Below, piece after piece: positions 23,846 through 32,297 of a stretch of DNA of 34,284 bases. The stretch's first letter is position 1, and every line of letters begins with the position of its first letter. Origin of the DNA: Cyanobacteria bacterium OH_CDB_20 (GTDB lineage: Bacteria; Cyanobacteriota; Vampirovibrionia; Gastranaerophilales; Gastranaerophilaceae); the NCBI GenBank assembly GCA_023415935.1, contig JAEZIX010000047.1:1-34284 (forward strand), read 5' to 3'. A program made the position numbers and the translations under genes. The notes beneath the pieces are model-generated. The model was given only the letters and a program-made list of their open reading frames with translations. It had not been told where the DNA came from and did not search any database.

Positions 23846-25198
23846 TTATATTTGATTATTCACAAATTGATGAATAGTATCACTTACTTTATCAAGTTCA
23901 TTCACCCCAAGTGTAGGAAAGGTACCAATCCAAAATGTGTTATTCATAATAAATTCTGTATTTGGAAGCATTGTATAGTGAATTTCATTAAGGTTTCTTG
24001 AAGATAATTGAGATGAATCAGCAATCCTTAATGGTATATCATACTCAACCATCATAGGGTGTCTTAAAATATTCCCTGCAAAAAGCTGCCTTGTTCCAAC
24101 ACCGTTTTTTTCCAAATGTTCAACCAGATCTTGTTTATTAAACTTATCATTAGGTTTTACTGAAATTAACAAGCCGAACCAAGATGGTTTAACATTATCT
24201 GCTACATTTGGAAAAATCAAATAATCTTTCAAATCACCAAGTTTTTCTATCAAATATTCAGCATTTTTAGTTCTTTTTTCAAGAAAATCAGGCAATTTAT
24301 CAAGCTGAGCAAGCGCAATAGAAGCCTGCCAATCTGTTATTTTTAGATTATAACCGACATGAGAATATGTGTATTTGTGATCATAACCGTATGGTAAATT
24401 TCCAAGCTGATATGAGAAACGCTTTTTACATGTGTCATCTTTTCCTGGCGGGCACCAGCAATCTCTTCCCCAGTCTCTCATACTCATTACAATTCTATAA
24501 AGATTCGCATCATTAGTAACAACAGCGCCGCCTTCTCCCATTGTAATATGATGAGCAGGATAAAAACTGTATGTTCCAATATGACCTATTGTTCCTACTT
24601 TTTTACCATCATACGTTGCGCCAAGAGCATCACAGCTGTCTTCAATTAGCCATAAATTATATTTCTCGCAAATTTTAATAATTTTATCCAAATCAAAAGT
24701 ATTTCCAAGCGTGTGAGCCAAAAATATTGCTTTTGTCTTGTCAGAAATTGACTCTTCAATTTTATCAGGGTCAATATTATAAGTTTCAATCTCACAATCA
24801 ACAAATACAGGAACTAAACCGTTTTGAATAATCGGATTTACAGTTGTAGGAAAGCCTGCTGCTACTGTTATTACTTCATCACCTTTTTTTAGTTGACGTT
24901 CGCCTAGCTTATGAGAAGTTAGAGCTGATAGCGCAAGTAAATTTGCACTAGAGCCAGAATTGGTTGTTAAGGCGTATTTTACGCCGAGATATTTAGCAAA
25001 TTTTTTTTCAAATTCATCATTAAATCTTCCAGTTGTAAGCCACATATCAAGCGAAGAATCAATCATATTCATAAGTTCTTTTTCGTCAAGCATTTTGCCT
25101 GAAGCTGGAATATATTTAAACACTCTTTTCTTGCCGTAAACAACCTTATAATATAAATTTGCAGATAATTTAACTAAATTTCTTAATAACTTTTCCAT
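23846..25198 (-). CDS. rfbH: CDP-6-deoxy-4-keto-glucose 3-dehydrase (E1)
   Basis: The 450-aa protein is of the DegT/DnrJ/EryC1 aminotransferase fold but of the RfbH/E1 type, which removes the C3 hydroxyl using PMP and a 2Fe-2S cluster. The fold is clear ('LTTNSGSSANLLALSAL', 'LIEDSCDALGATYDGK', 'GTIGHIGTYSFYPAHHITMG'). At the place of the PLP-binding Lys there is His (H216 in 'YPAHHI'), as in E1. The Cys-rich loop 'RDCWCPPGKDDTCKKRF' supplies cluster ligands. The start overlaps rfbG by 16 bases, with the SD inside rfbG. E1 needs a reductase (E3, DdhD/AscD) to finish deoxygenation; no such gene is in the window, so it must be elsewhere or be replaced by a general reductase. Confidence 0.95.
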   Translation of the reverse strand: MEKLLRNLVKLSANLYYKVVYGKKRVFKYIPASGKMLDEKELMNMIDSSLDMWLTTGRFNDEFEKKFAKYLGVKYALTTNSGSSANLLALSALTSHKLGERQLKKGDEVITVAAGFPTTVNPIIQNGLVPVFVDCEIETYNIDPDKIEESISDKTKAIFLAHTLGNTFDLDKIIKICEKYNLWLIEDSCDALGATYDGKKVGTIGHIGTYSFYPAHHITMGEGGAVVTNDANLYRIVMSMRDWGRDCWCPPGKDDTCKKRFSYQLGNLPYGYDHKYTYSHVGYNLKITDWQASIALAQLDKLPDFLEKRTKNAEYLIEKLGDLKDYLIFPNVADNVKPSWFGLLISVKPNDKFNKQDLVEHLEKNGVGTRQLFAGNILRHPMMVEYDIPLRIADSSQLSSRNLNEIHYTMLPNTEFIMNNTFWIGTFPTLGVNELDKVSDTIHQFVNNQI

Positions 25199-26274
25199 TT
25201 TTTCTTCATAGCCTTTTCATAATCATTAATTTGCTCAACAGTATATTGGTACATATCAGTTTTATTTTGATAAAACTTTTTATACCAGCTGACTGTTTTT
25301 TCAATTGCCTCCTCAGCAGTGTAAGAAGGCTCCCAACCTAATATATTTTTTGCTTTCTCAACATTCAGCATAAGAAGCCCAGCTTCATGGATTTCATCTT
25401 TCTTACAAACTAAAACATCTCCTACGCCGTAGCATTCAACAACCTTTTGAGCGACTTCGCAAACCTTTACTACTGAGTCTTCAAGAGGACCAAAGTTAAA
25501 ACCATCAGCGTACTTTTTGCCTTCTTCTAGTAGCTTTTGACCTAGCAAAAGGTAGCCTGAAAGAGGCTCTAAAACATGTTGCCAAGGTCTCACTGCAACA
25601 GGGTTTCTTATCTCAATTGTTTTTTCAGCATTAATCGCTAAAACACAATCAGGTATAAGCCTATCCAAAGCCCAATCACCACCACCAATAACATTCCCGG
25701 CACGAGCAGTTGCCATTGCGTATGTATTCTTATCTTGCAAGAATGAACGTCTATAAGAAGATGACATAATCTCAACACAACCTTTTGAAGAAGAATACAT
25801 ATCATATCCGCCCATAGGCTCATCTTCTGAGTAACCGCGTTCAACTTCTTTGTTTTCATAGCATTTATCTGTTGTAACATTAACAAAAGCCATTACTGAT
25901 TGACACTTTCTTGCAGCTTCTAGAACATTCAAGGTTCCAATAACATTTGTTGTGTAAGTTGCAACAGGCTCTTGGTATGAAAGTCTTACTAATGGCTGAG
26001 CAGCTAAATGGAAAACTATATCAGGCTTGAATTCACCCATAGTTTTTTCTAAAAGTTCAACATCAAGAATATCACCAATTACGCTTTTAATTTTTTTATC
26101 TATTTTAAGTTCTTCAAACATTGAAGGTTTAGTGTTAGGAGCAAGCGCATATCCCAGAACATCAGCACCAAGAGTTTCTAACCACAATGATAGCCAGCTC
26201 CCTTTAAATCCTGTATGCCCAGTTATAAATACTTTTTTTCTTTTGTATATGCTGTTAAACAATTTATACTCCAA
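25183..26274 (-). CDS. rfbG: CDP-glucose 4,6-dehydratase
   Basis: RfbG converts CDP-glucose to CDP-4-keto-6-deoxyglucose with bound NAD. The 363-aa product has 'KKVFITGHTGFKGSWLSLWL' (Gly motif, with the RfbG-typical 'HTGFKGSW'), 'PDIVFHLAAQPLVRLSYQEP', 'NVTTDKCYEN', the Tyr-x3-Lys in 'GGYDMYSSSKGCVEI' and 'RAGNVIGGGDWALDRLIPD'. The length is the usual about 360 aa. It is second in the operon, 57 bases after rfbF, and overlaps rfbH by 16 bases. Confidence 0.95.
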   Translation of the reverse strand: MEYKLFNSIYKRKKVFITGHTGFKGSWLSLWLETLGADVLGYALAPNTKPSMFEELKIDKKIKSVIGDILDVELLEKTMGEFKPDIVFHLAAQPLVRLSYQEPVATYTTNVIGTLNVLEAARKCQSVMAFVNVTTDKCYENKEVERGYSEDEPMGGYDMYSSSKGCVEIMSSSYRRSFLQDKNTYAMATARAGNVIGGGDWALDRLIPDCVLAINAEKTIEIRNPVAVRPWQHVLEPLSGYLLLGQKLLEEGKKYADGFNFGPLEDSVVKVCEVAQKVVECYGVGDVLVCKKDEIHEAGLLMLNVEKAKNILGWEPSYTAEEAIEKTVSWYKKFYQNKTDMYQYTVEQINDYEKAMKKKWKSY

Positions 26275-26331
26275 TGCCTAGCCAAGTTTTTTACTGCCCA
26301 TTTTTAAATTAGACTATGTTCATTATATTTA

Positions 26332-27111
26332 TTATTTAGACCAACAAACCCAAGGTGCATTTTCGTTTATCCACATCTCAGTTAAGTCATTTTTATCTTT
26401 TAAAGTATCCATTGCTCGCCAGAAACCTTCATGCTTATATGCAGTAAGTTCCCCATCTCTAGCAAGGCTTTCTAATGGACCTTTTTCAAATATAGTAGAA
26501 TCAACATCAGGTATATAGTCAAAAACTTTTGGTTCGCAGACAAAGAAACCACCGTTTATCCAAGCAGCATCTCCATTCGGCTTTTCTGTAAAAGATGCTA
26601 TGGATCCGTTATTTTCAATTGAAAGTGCTCCAAATCTTCCTGAAGGTTGGACAGCAGTGAGAGTCACTATAGTTTTTGAACTCTTATGATAGTCAATAAG
26701 TTTACTTATATCCACATCACAAACACCGTCTCCATATGTCAGTAAGAATGGCTCATTGCCAATATATTTCTGAGCTTTTTTTATCCTACCACCAGTCATA
26801 GTATCTTGCCCTGTATAAAGCATAGTAACTTTCCAAGGCTCATGTCTGTTTTTATGAATTTCAACAGAATTGTCAGACATATCAACTGTTATATCAGAGT
26901 ATCTTGTATAATAATTTATAAAATAATCTTTAATTATATGCGATTTGTAACCAGTAAGAATTATGAAATCGTTGAAACCATAATGAGAATATATCTTCAT
27001 AATATGCCAGAGAATTGGTCTTCCACCTATTTCAACCATTGGTTTTGGCTTCATACCAGTTTCTTCACTTAACCTTGTACCAAGGCCACCCGCTAATATA
27101 ACTACTTTCAT
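26332..27111 (-). CDS. rfbF: Glucose-1-phosphate cytidylyltransferase
   Basis: RfbF activates glucose-1-phosphate with CTP to CDP-glucose, the first committed step of the CDP-hexose route. The 259-aa product has the nucleotidyltransferase signature 'VILAGGLGTRLSEETGMKPK' followed by 'PMVEIGGRPILWHIMKIYSH', 'FLLTYGDGVCDVDI' for metal and sugar binding, and 'WINGGFFVCEPKV' and 'FWRAMDTLKDKNDL'. The length and motifs match the family well. It is first in the operon, with GAGGGTG five bases before the ATG. TATAAT at 27137-27132 on the minus strand is a possible -10, but its -35 is poor. Confidence 0.96.
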   Translation of the reverse strand: MKVVILAGGLGTRLSEETGMKPKPMVEIGGRPILWHIMKIYSHYGFNDFIILTGYKSHIIKDYFINYYTRYSDITVDMSDNSVEIHKNRHEPWKVTMLYTGQDTMTGGRIKKAQKYIGNEPFLLTYGDGVCDVDISKLIDYHKSSKTIVTLTAVQPSGRFGALSIENNGSIASFTEKPNGDAAWINGGFFVCEPKVFDYIPDVDSTIFEKGPLESLARDGELTAYKHEGFWRAMDTLKDKNDLTEMWINENAPWVCWSK

Positions 27112-27188
27112 AAATACACCCTCAAAGGAAAATTATAAACACAATACTAGCATGATAATTTAATTTATAAAAGTAATTCAAATACGAT

Positions 27189-27217
27189 TTGATATATAGC
27201 ACTTTTGTTTATATAAT
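27189..27217 (+). promoter_or_regulatory. Strong promoter for a leaderless methyltransferase mRNA
   Basis: TTGATA (27189-27194) and consensus TATAAT (27212-27217) are exactly 17 bases apart. The ATG of the methyltransferase is at 27224, where transcription itself should begin. There is no SD, so translation would be leaderless. Confidence 0.65.
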
Positions 27218-27223
27218 TAATGT

Positions 27224-27874
27224 ATGATTAGACTTTTAAATCCTGTGAAACAAATACTAACCGTATTAAAGCCTGTATTAGAAAATCCGATTATTTACAG
27301 ATTTTATCAGCATCTTATAGGTGATTCTAATTTTAGAAAACGTTATGTTCAAAAATACATAAACGCAAAGCCAAACGACAAAATACTCGATATTGGCTGT
27401 GGGCCTGCTAATATGATTGATTTTTTGCCAAGCGAAATTGAGTATATCGGTTTTGATAAATCAAAAGATTATATTAACTTTGCTAAGAAAAAATACAGCT
27501 CAAATAGCTATAAATTTATTTCTGCCTCAATATCAAACGTAGATCTTAGAGAGAATAACTTTGACATTGTAATGGGAAATGCCGTCTTGATGAATCTTTC
27601 TGACAAAGATGCTGACTTACTTTTTAAAACTGCAAAAGATGTTTTAAAAGATAACGGAAGATTAGTTATTTATGATGGATATTATCAGGACAGCTTAAGT
27701 TTCATAAAAAAATTCTTATTATCAAATGAAAGAGGAAAATTTTTAAGAACCAAGGAAGACTACTATAAATTGGCCTCGAAATATTTCCAAGATGTTCATA
27801 TCACTACGCCTGATAATGTCTACAACATTCCATATCCTATAATAATAATTGAGTGCGTAAAAATTGCTTCTTAA
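27224..27874 (+). CDS. Class I SAM-dependent methyltransferase
   Basis: The 216-aa protein has a seven-strand methyltransferase fold. Motif I is 'DKILDIGCGPANMIDFL' (SAM-binding Gly loop), with the acidic ribose contact in 'EYIGFDKSKDYINFAKK'. 'NNFDIVMGNAVLMNL' is motif II/post-II, and 'LKDNGRLVIYDGYY' is motif III. About 40 N-terminal residues are hydrophobic/aromatic without a clear signal. The substrate is unknown; it is probably a small molecule, lipid or sugar. It is divergent from the rfb operon across 112 bases, so it could act on the same glycan, and it is followed on the same strand by an acyl-CoA synthetase. The start follows directly from a strong promoter with no leader. Confidence 0.8.
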   Translation: MIRLLNPVKQILTVLKPVLENPIIYRFYQHLIGDSNFRKRYVQKYINAKPNDKILDIGCGPANMIDFLPSEIEYIGFDKSKDYINFAKKKYSSNSYKFISASISNVDLRENNFDIVMGNAVLMNLSDKDADLLFKTAKDVLKDNGRLVIYDGYYQDSLSFIKKFLLSNERGKFLRTKEDYYKLASKYFQDVHITTPDNVYNIPYPIIIIECVKIAS

Positions 27875-27961
27875 CAATTGGTAAACATAAAACAAGTACG
27901 CTACTAACTTTATTTAACAGGCTTATTAGAGCTTATATTAAACAGGTTTGGATAATTCAAG

Positions 27962-27989
27962 TTACAATTACTATTTTTCATGATAAAAT
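27962..27989 (+). promoter_or_regulatory. Candidate promoter of the acyl-CoA synthetase gene
   Basis: TTACAA (27962-27967) and TAAAAT (27984-27989) are 16 bases apart, with an extended -10 TGA just before. The leader would be about 20 bases and contains the SD CGGGGGAAA before the ATG at 28017. Confidence 0.4.
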
Positions 27990-28016
27990 ACAAAAAAATA
28001 TTTTGTCGGGGGAAAT

Positions 28017-29669
28017 ATGGAAAAGAATGTTTTACTTTTCATGGAGGAAAAAACTTCTGAGCTTGAGTCTAATATTGCGCTTGGAATGAAGTCAAATTTG
28101 GGATGGAAAGAATTAACTTTTAAAGGTCTAAGTATTTTATCAAAAAGATTGGCAAATTATCTTGTTGAACTTGGTATAGATAAAGGAAGTAATGTTGCAA
28201 TTTTATCAGAATCTATGCCTGAGTGGGGCGCAGCACTTTTTGCTACTGTTATGGCAGGAGCTACTGCAATTCCGCTTGATATAAAACTTACTTATTATGA
28301 ACTCACATCAATTCTCAGCGATTGCAAACCTAGAATAATGCTTGTTTCAAGCGCATATCTAAGTACTGCAATGAAGTTAAAAGAAACAATTACATCAATC
28401 GAAGAAATTATTTTAATTGATGATAACGGTGCAAATAAGGACTACAACAGTATTTATACTTTAGAAGATAAGCCTGAAAGAAAATGGCGTCACAGAGCAA
28501 CCAATAAAACTGCGTTTGTTATTTATACATCAGGAACTACAGGAAACCCTAAAGGTGTAGAAATTAGCTTTGATAATATTATTTCTCAAGTCGAAGCAGT
28601 AGGAAATGCATTCCATTTAGGCCCACAGGACAGACTGCTTTCTATACTTCCAATGAACCATTTATTCGAACTTACTGTAGGATTTTTATCTTTCTTGAGC
28701 ATGGGGACTTCTATTTATTATTCAAAGAGCTTGAAACCAGCGGATTTATTCCCAATATTTCAAGATAAAAAAATTACATTTATGGTTGTTGTGCCGGCAT
28801 TCTTAAAACTCTTAAAATCGAGTATTGAAAATGAAATCAGCAAGGCATGCCCGGGCAAAAGAGCTATTTTTAAACTTATGTACAAAATTGCCGAAATAAT
28901 CCCTTCTTATAGATTAAGAAGATTTATGTTCGGAAATATTCATAAAAAATTTGGTGGAAAATTCAAAGGCTTTATCTCAGGTGGTGCTCCACTTGACGTG
29001 AATGTGGGCAAATTCCTTCAAACTATCGGATTAAAAGTATTTGAAGGTTACGGCCTTTCAGAAGCAAGCCCTGTTGTATCTGTTAATGTCGAAGGTGCAT
29101 CTAAATTAGGTTCTGTAGGAAAACCTTTATTCAACGTAAAAGCAAGAATTGATAAAGAAACAGGCGAGCTTCAAGTTTACGGCAAAAACATAATGAAAGG
29201 TTATTACAATAAACCTGAACTAACAAGAGAAGTTATGACTGATGACGGATGGCTTAAAACCGGTGACATAGCAAAAATCGACGATGAAGGTTTCATATGG
29301 ATTACAGGACGATTAAAAAACATGATTGTTCTTGCCGGTGGGAAAAAAGTCTTCCCAGAAGAAGTTGAAAGCGTAATTGAAAAAAGCCAAATGGTTCAAG
29401 AAGTTTGTGTATATGGTTCAAAGAGAGAATCAGGGCAAAAAGAAGGTTCTGAGGACATAACAGCAGTTATTGTCCCAAGACAAAATATCCTTGATGAATA
29501 TTCTGATGACAATGAGCTTGCAAAAGTTATCAAATCTGAAGTCAAAGTATTATCAGAACAACTTTCAAGTTTTAAGAGACCAACTAATGTCATTGTAACA
29601 AGAGAACCATTACCCAAAACAGCTACTAATAAAGTAAAAAGAAAGGAAATTGTAAACATAGGTAAATAA
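28017..29669 (+). CDS. AMP-forming acyl-CoA synthetase (long-chain type)
   Basis: The 550-aa ANL-superfamily adenylating enzyme has 'FVIYTSGTTGNPKGVEISF' (P-loop-like A3), 'LPMNHLFELTVGFLSF', 'GFISGGAPLDVNVGKF', 'FEGYGLSEASPVVSVN' (A5) and 'DDGWLKTGDIAKIDDEGFIW' (A7). The A8 hinge is 'ITGRLKNMIVLAGGKKVFPE' and the catalytic A10 lysine lies in 'PKTATNKVKRKEI'. The FAA1/long-chain pattern suggests activation of fatty acids to acyl-CoA (or acyl-AMP transferred to ACP) for phospholipid or lipid recycling. The length is somewhat short (long-chain forms are often about 600 aa), but all core motifs are present. Start: ATG after a GGGGGA SD. Confidence 0.88.
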   Translation: MEKNVLLFMEEKTSELESNIALGMKSNLGWKELTFKGLSILSKRLANYLVELGIDKGSNVAILSESMPEWGAALFATVMAGATAIPLDIKLTYYELTSILSDCKPRIMLVSSAYLSTAMKLKETITSIEEIILIDDNGANKDYNSIYTLEDKPERKWRHRATNKTAFVIYTSGTTGNPKGVEISFDNIISQVEAVGNAFHLGPQDRLLSILPMNHLFELTVGFLSFLSMGTSIYYSKSLKPADLFPIFQDKKITFMVVVPAFLKLLKSSIENEISKACPGKRAIFKLMYKIAEIIPSYRLRRFMFGNIHKKFGGKFKGFISGGAPLDVNVGKFLQTIGLKVFEGYGLSEASPVVSVNVEGASKLGSVGKPLFNVKARIDKETGELQVYGKNIMKGYYNKPELTREVMTDDGWLKTGDIAKIDDEGFIWITGRLKNMIVLAGGKKVFPEEVESVIEKSQMVQEVCVYGSKRESGQKEGSEDITAVIVPRQNILDEYSDDNELAKVIKSEVKVLSEQLSSFKRPTNVIVTREPLPKTATNKVKRKEIVNIGK

Positions 29670-29763
29670 TATAACGAATAGTATATAAAATTGTGATTAT
29701 TTAATTTATTTTAAATACAAACAAATTTATTGTTTAGGGATTAGAGTTTAAGGAGAAGAATTT

Positions 29764-32166
29764 GTGAAAAGAGTTTATAGTGCATTGCTTGCATTATTGA
29801 TGGTGGTTTATTGCCCTATCTCGCTGGCAGCAAATGCAGTACAAGGCAAAGTACAAACAGCTAATGTAGAAAAAACGATGGGTAAAATTAAATTAGCTTT
29901 CATCTTTGATGGCCCGTCAGAAAAAAACAAAGGTGTATTAGAAACCTTTAAAGGAACTATTTCAAAATCATTATTGCCGGATTATACAGCTATTTATGAC
30001 AACCAACTAGTATTTATCGGTGATTGGACAGAAAAAGGAGCTGCTGCAGCTTCTGAAAAAGCATTGAATTCAGATGCAACAATGGTTATTTCATTGGGAT
30101 ATGAGTCTTCAATGTACTTGGCTAATAAAAAAGACAAGAAAAAATACGTTGTAACCATTGATGAGTATGGTATTAGAGATTTTGGTACAAATTTCTTCAA
30201 CCCTGTTGCTCAAGGTGTAAACGATTTTATTTTATTTAAAAAATTAGTACCAAGCCAACACAAAACAGCAATCTTAATGAGTGAAAATTTCTACAAAACT
30301 CAAAAAGATTGGGTATCAGTTATTGACAAGAAATTAAAAGAAAAGAAAGTTGATTTGAGTTTTACAATTATTCCTGTATCAAGCACAAATGTAGAAACTG
30401 CTCTTTCAAAAATTCCTGAAGATACTGATTCTGTATTTGTTACACCAATGTTTAACTTAAGTGTTGAACAAAGGAAACAAATTTATAACAAATTAAATGC
30501 AAAAAAACTTCCAACATTCTCATCTGTTGGAAAAGATGATGTAGCATTAGGAGCAATGCTTGGTACATCTACTATGGATTTAGATAGAAAACTTGCAGAA
30601 GCAACATCTTTCAATATCCATGCGGTATTACATGGCGCTAAAGTTAAGCCTGAACAAATTCCTTTTTATGAAGATAAAGTTATTTTCATAAATAAAGATA
30701 CTGCTTCTGCAGTTGGCTATATTCCGCCACTAAGACTACTTACAAATGCTGAAGTAATTTCGAATAAACCAACAGTAGAATACGACTTAGAATACGTACT
30801 AAATACTCTTGCAACATCTAACAAAGAAATTGAAAGACAAAAATATCTTGTTTCAGCTGCAAGAAGATCTTCTGTAGGCTCTATGCTTAGATATTTACCT
30901 ACTTTAAGAATGGATTTGGGATACCAAAGCTACAATGATGATTATGCTCGTTCATACAGCAATGTTCCATATCACGCTGGACAATACACTATTGCAATGG
31001 ACCAAGTAATTTATTCACCTGATTTGGTTACTAATATCTTGATTAAAAACAAGAAATTAAAATTTGAAAAAGCTCAACAAGTAATGACTGAACAAAATAT
31101 GGGACTTGAAGTTGGGCAGTTATATCTTGAATGCTTAATGCTTAATAATGTAATTAAAGCAACAGAAACTTATGTTCAAGAAACAAGAGAAAATCTTGCA
31201 ATTGCTAGAGTCAGAGAAAAAGCTGGTACTGGCGGAACTGAAGAAGTTCTAAGATGGGCAGGCAAATTAAGTGATTGTGAACAAAAACTTTTGAACATGA
31301 AAGCTGATTACAACAACATAAAAATTAAAATCAACACTATGTTGTATCAACCAGCAACAACTGATTTCACATTAAAAGCACTAACAGCAAGTGATCCTGC
31401 TTTCTACACAAGAGACTTACACGTAATAGACCACGTTAGAAATCCAGAAAAACTTGAAACTTTTACTAAAATGTTAGTTGATGAAACTATAAAAATTGCA
31501 CCGGAAACTCAAAAATTAAAAGCTGCAATTGCTATGAAAAAGATTGAAATGGCAAACTATGCACAAAAATTTGTGCTTCCTGATGCAAAATTATCACTAG
31601 AATATGGTACACAGTTCGATAGAGTTCTTCCATATAACACTCTTGCTCACAGACAATTAGCGGCTGGCGGAGTTCCTTGGTTAGGCTTAAATACAACATC
31701 AGGAAGAGCATTTATTGGTGCACAATGGAAACCAATCGAAGGTGGATATAAGTTTGCTGAAATCGCAAGATGCAAATCTGAATTAAACGAACTTAACTCA
31801 CATCTTGATCAAGTTAACGTTGAAATAGAAATGCACGTTAGAGAAACAGTAAATAGAGCTGTAGCGAAATATTTCACAATCGAAAAATGCTACAAATCAA
31901 TGTTTGCTGAAGGTGAAAACTACAAATTAGTTAAAGGCAAATATCTAATGGGTAAAGCTTCTCTAGTACAAGTTGCAGATGCTCAAGATTTATACTACGA
32001 ATCAAAAGTTGCAGCTATGAACTCTCAATATGAATTCTTCAAAGAACTTATATGGGTTCAAAGAGCATTGCTATCTGTAAACTGGGCTAAGGCTTCACCT
32101 GATGCAAAAGAATGGGTTGAAAATATCAAAAAGACATTACCTGCTGAACCTGACTTTGCATTATAA
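29764..32166 (+). CDS. ABC-type substrate-binding domain fused to TolC-family outer-membrane protein
   Basis: The 800-aa protein starts at GTG with AAGGAG about seven bases upstream. A signal peptide (1 to about 23) is followed by a periplasmic-binding-like domain (about 40-330) of the ABC_sub_bind type: 'KIKLAFIFDGPSEKNKGVLE', 'ATMVISLGYESSMYL', 'FFNPVAQGVNDFILFKKLVP' and 'KTAILMSENFYKTQKDWV'. From about 345 to 790 comes a TolC-like region with long heptad-rich helices ('LEYVLNTLATSNKEIERQKY', 'YLECLMLNNVIKATETYVQE', 'VEIEMHVRETVNRAVAKYFT') and strand segments ('LPTLRMDLGYQSYN', 'AKLSLEYGTQFD'), arranged in two similar halves as expected for an export duct. TolC proteins form trimeric outer-membrane channels. 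The fused ligand-binding domain would sit in the periplasm and might gate or load cargo. No pump or adaptor gene is adjacent. A terminator follows. Confidence 0.8.
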   Translation: MKRVYSALLALLMVVYCPISLAANAVQGKVQTANVEKTMGKIKLAFIFDGPSEKNKGVLETFKGTISKSLLPDYTAIYDNQLVFIGDWTEKGAAAASEKALNSDATMVISLGYESSMYLANKKDKKKYVVTIDEYGIRDFGTNFFNPVAQGVNDFILFKKLVPSQHKTAILMSENFYKTQKDWVSVIDKKLKEKKVDLSFTIIPVSSTNVETALSKIPEDTDSVFVTPMFNLSVEQRKQIYNKLNAKKLPTFSSVGKDDVALGAMLGTSTMDLDRKLAEATSFNIHAVLHGAKVKPEQIPFYEDKVIFINKDTASAVGYIPPLRLLTNAEVISNKPTVEYDLEYVLNTLATSNKEIERQKYLVSAARRSSVGSMLRYLPTLRMDLGYQSYNDDYARSYSNVPYHAGQYTIAMDQVIYSPDLVTNILIKNKKLKFEKAQQVMTEQNMGLEVGQLYLECLMLNNVIKATETYVQETRENLAIARVREKAGTGGTEEVLRWAGKLSDCEQKLLNMKADYNNIKIKINTMLYQPATTDFTLKALTASDPAFYTRDLHVIDHVRNPEKLETFTKMLVDETIKIAPETQKLKAAIAMKKIEMANYAQKFVLPDAKLSLEYGTQFDRVLPYNTLAHRQLAAGGVPWLGLNTTSGRAFIGAQWKPIEGGYKFAEIARCKSELNELNSHLDQVNVEIEMHVRETVNRAVAKYFTIEKCYKSMFAEGENYKLVKGKYLMGKASLVQVADAQDLYYESKVAAMNSQYEFFKELIWVQRALLSVNWAKASPDAKEWVENIKKTLPAEPDFAL

Positions 32167-32176
32167 TACAAATGAG

Positions 32177-32208
32177 AAAAGACTCTCCATTGTGGGAGTC
32201 TTTTTTTT
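32177..32208 (+). terminator. Rho-independent terminator after the TolC fusion
   Basis: The stem has arms AAAAGACTC (32177-32185) and GAGTCTTTT (32196-32204), extended inward by CCA/TGG with one bulged T and a 3-base loop. It runs into eight T's (32201-32208). It begins ten bases after the stop codon. Confidence 0.93.
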
Positions 32209-32297
32209 ATTAATTCATTATTTAGTCGTATTTTAAGTTTTATTTTTCTGTTATAATTAATTGATTAGAATAGAGTAGACAAGGTCCTTATTTATAT

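Noticed and set aside
27853..28089. 78-codon open frame between the methyltransferase and acyl-CoA synthetase
   Set aside because: It overlaps the starts and ends of both real genes in another frame and has no family features.
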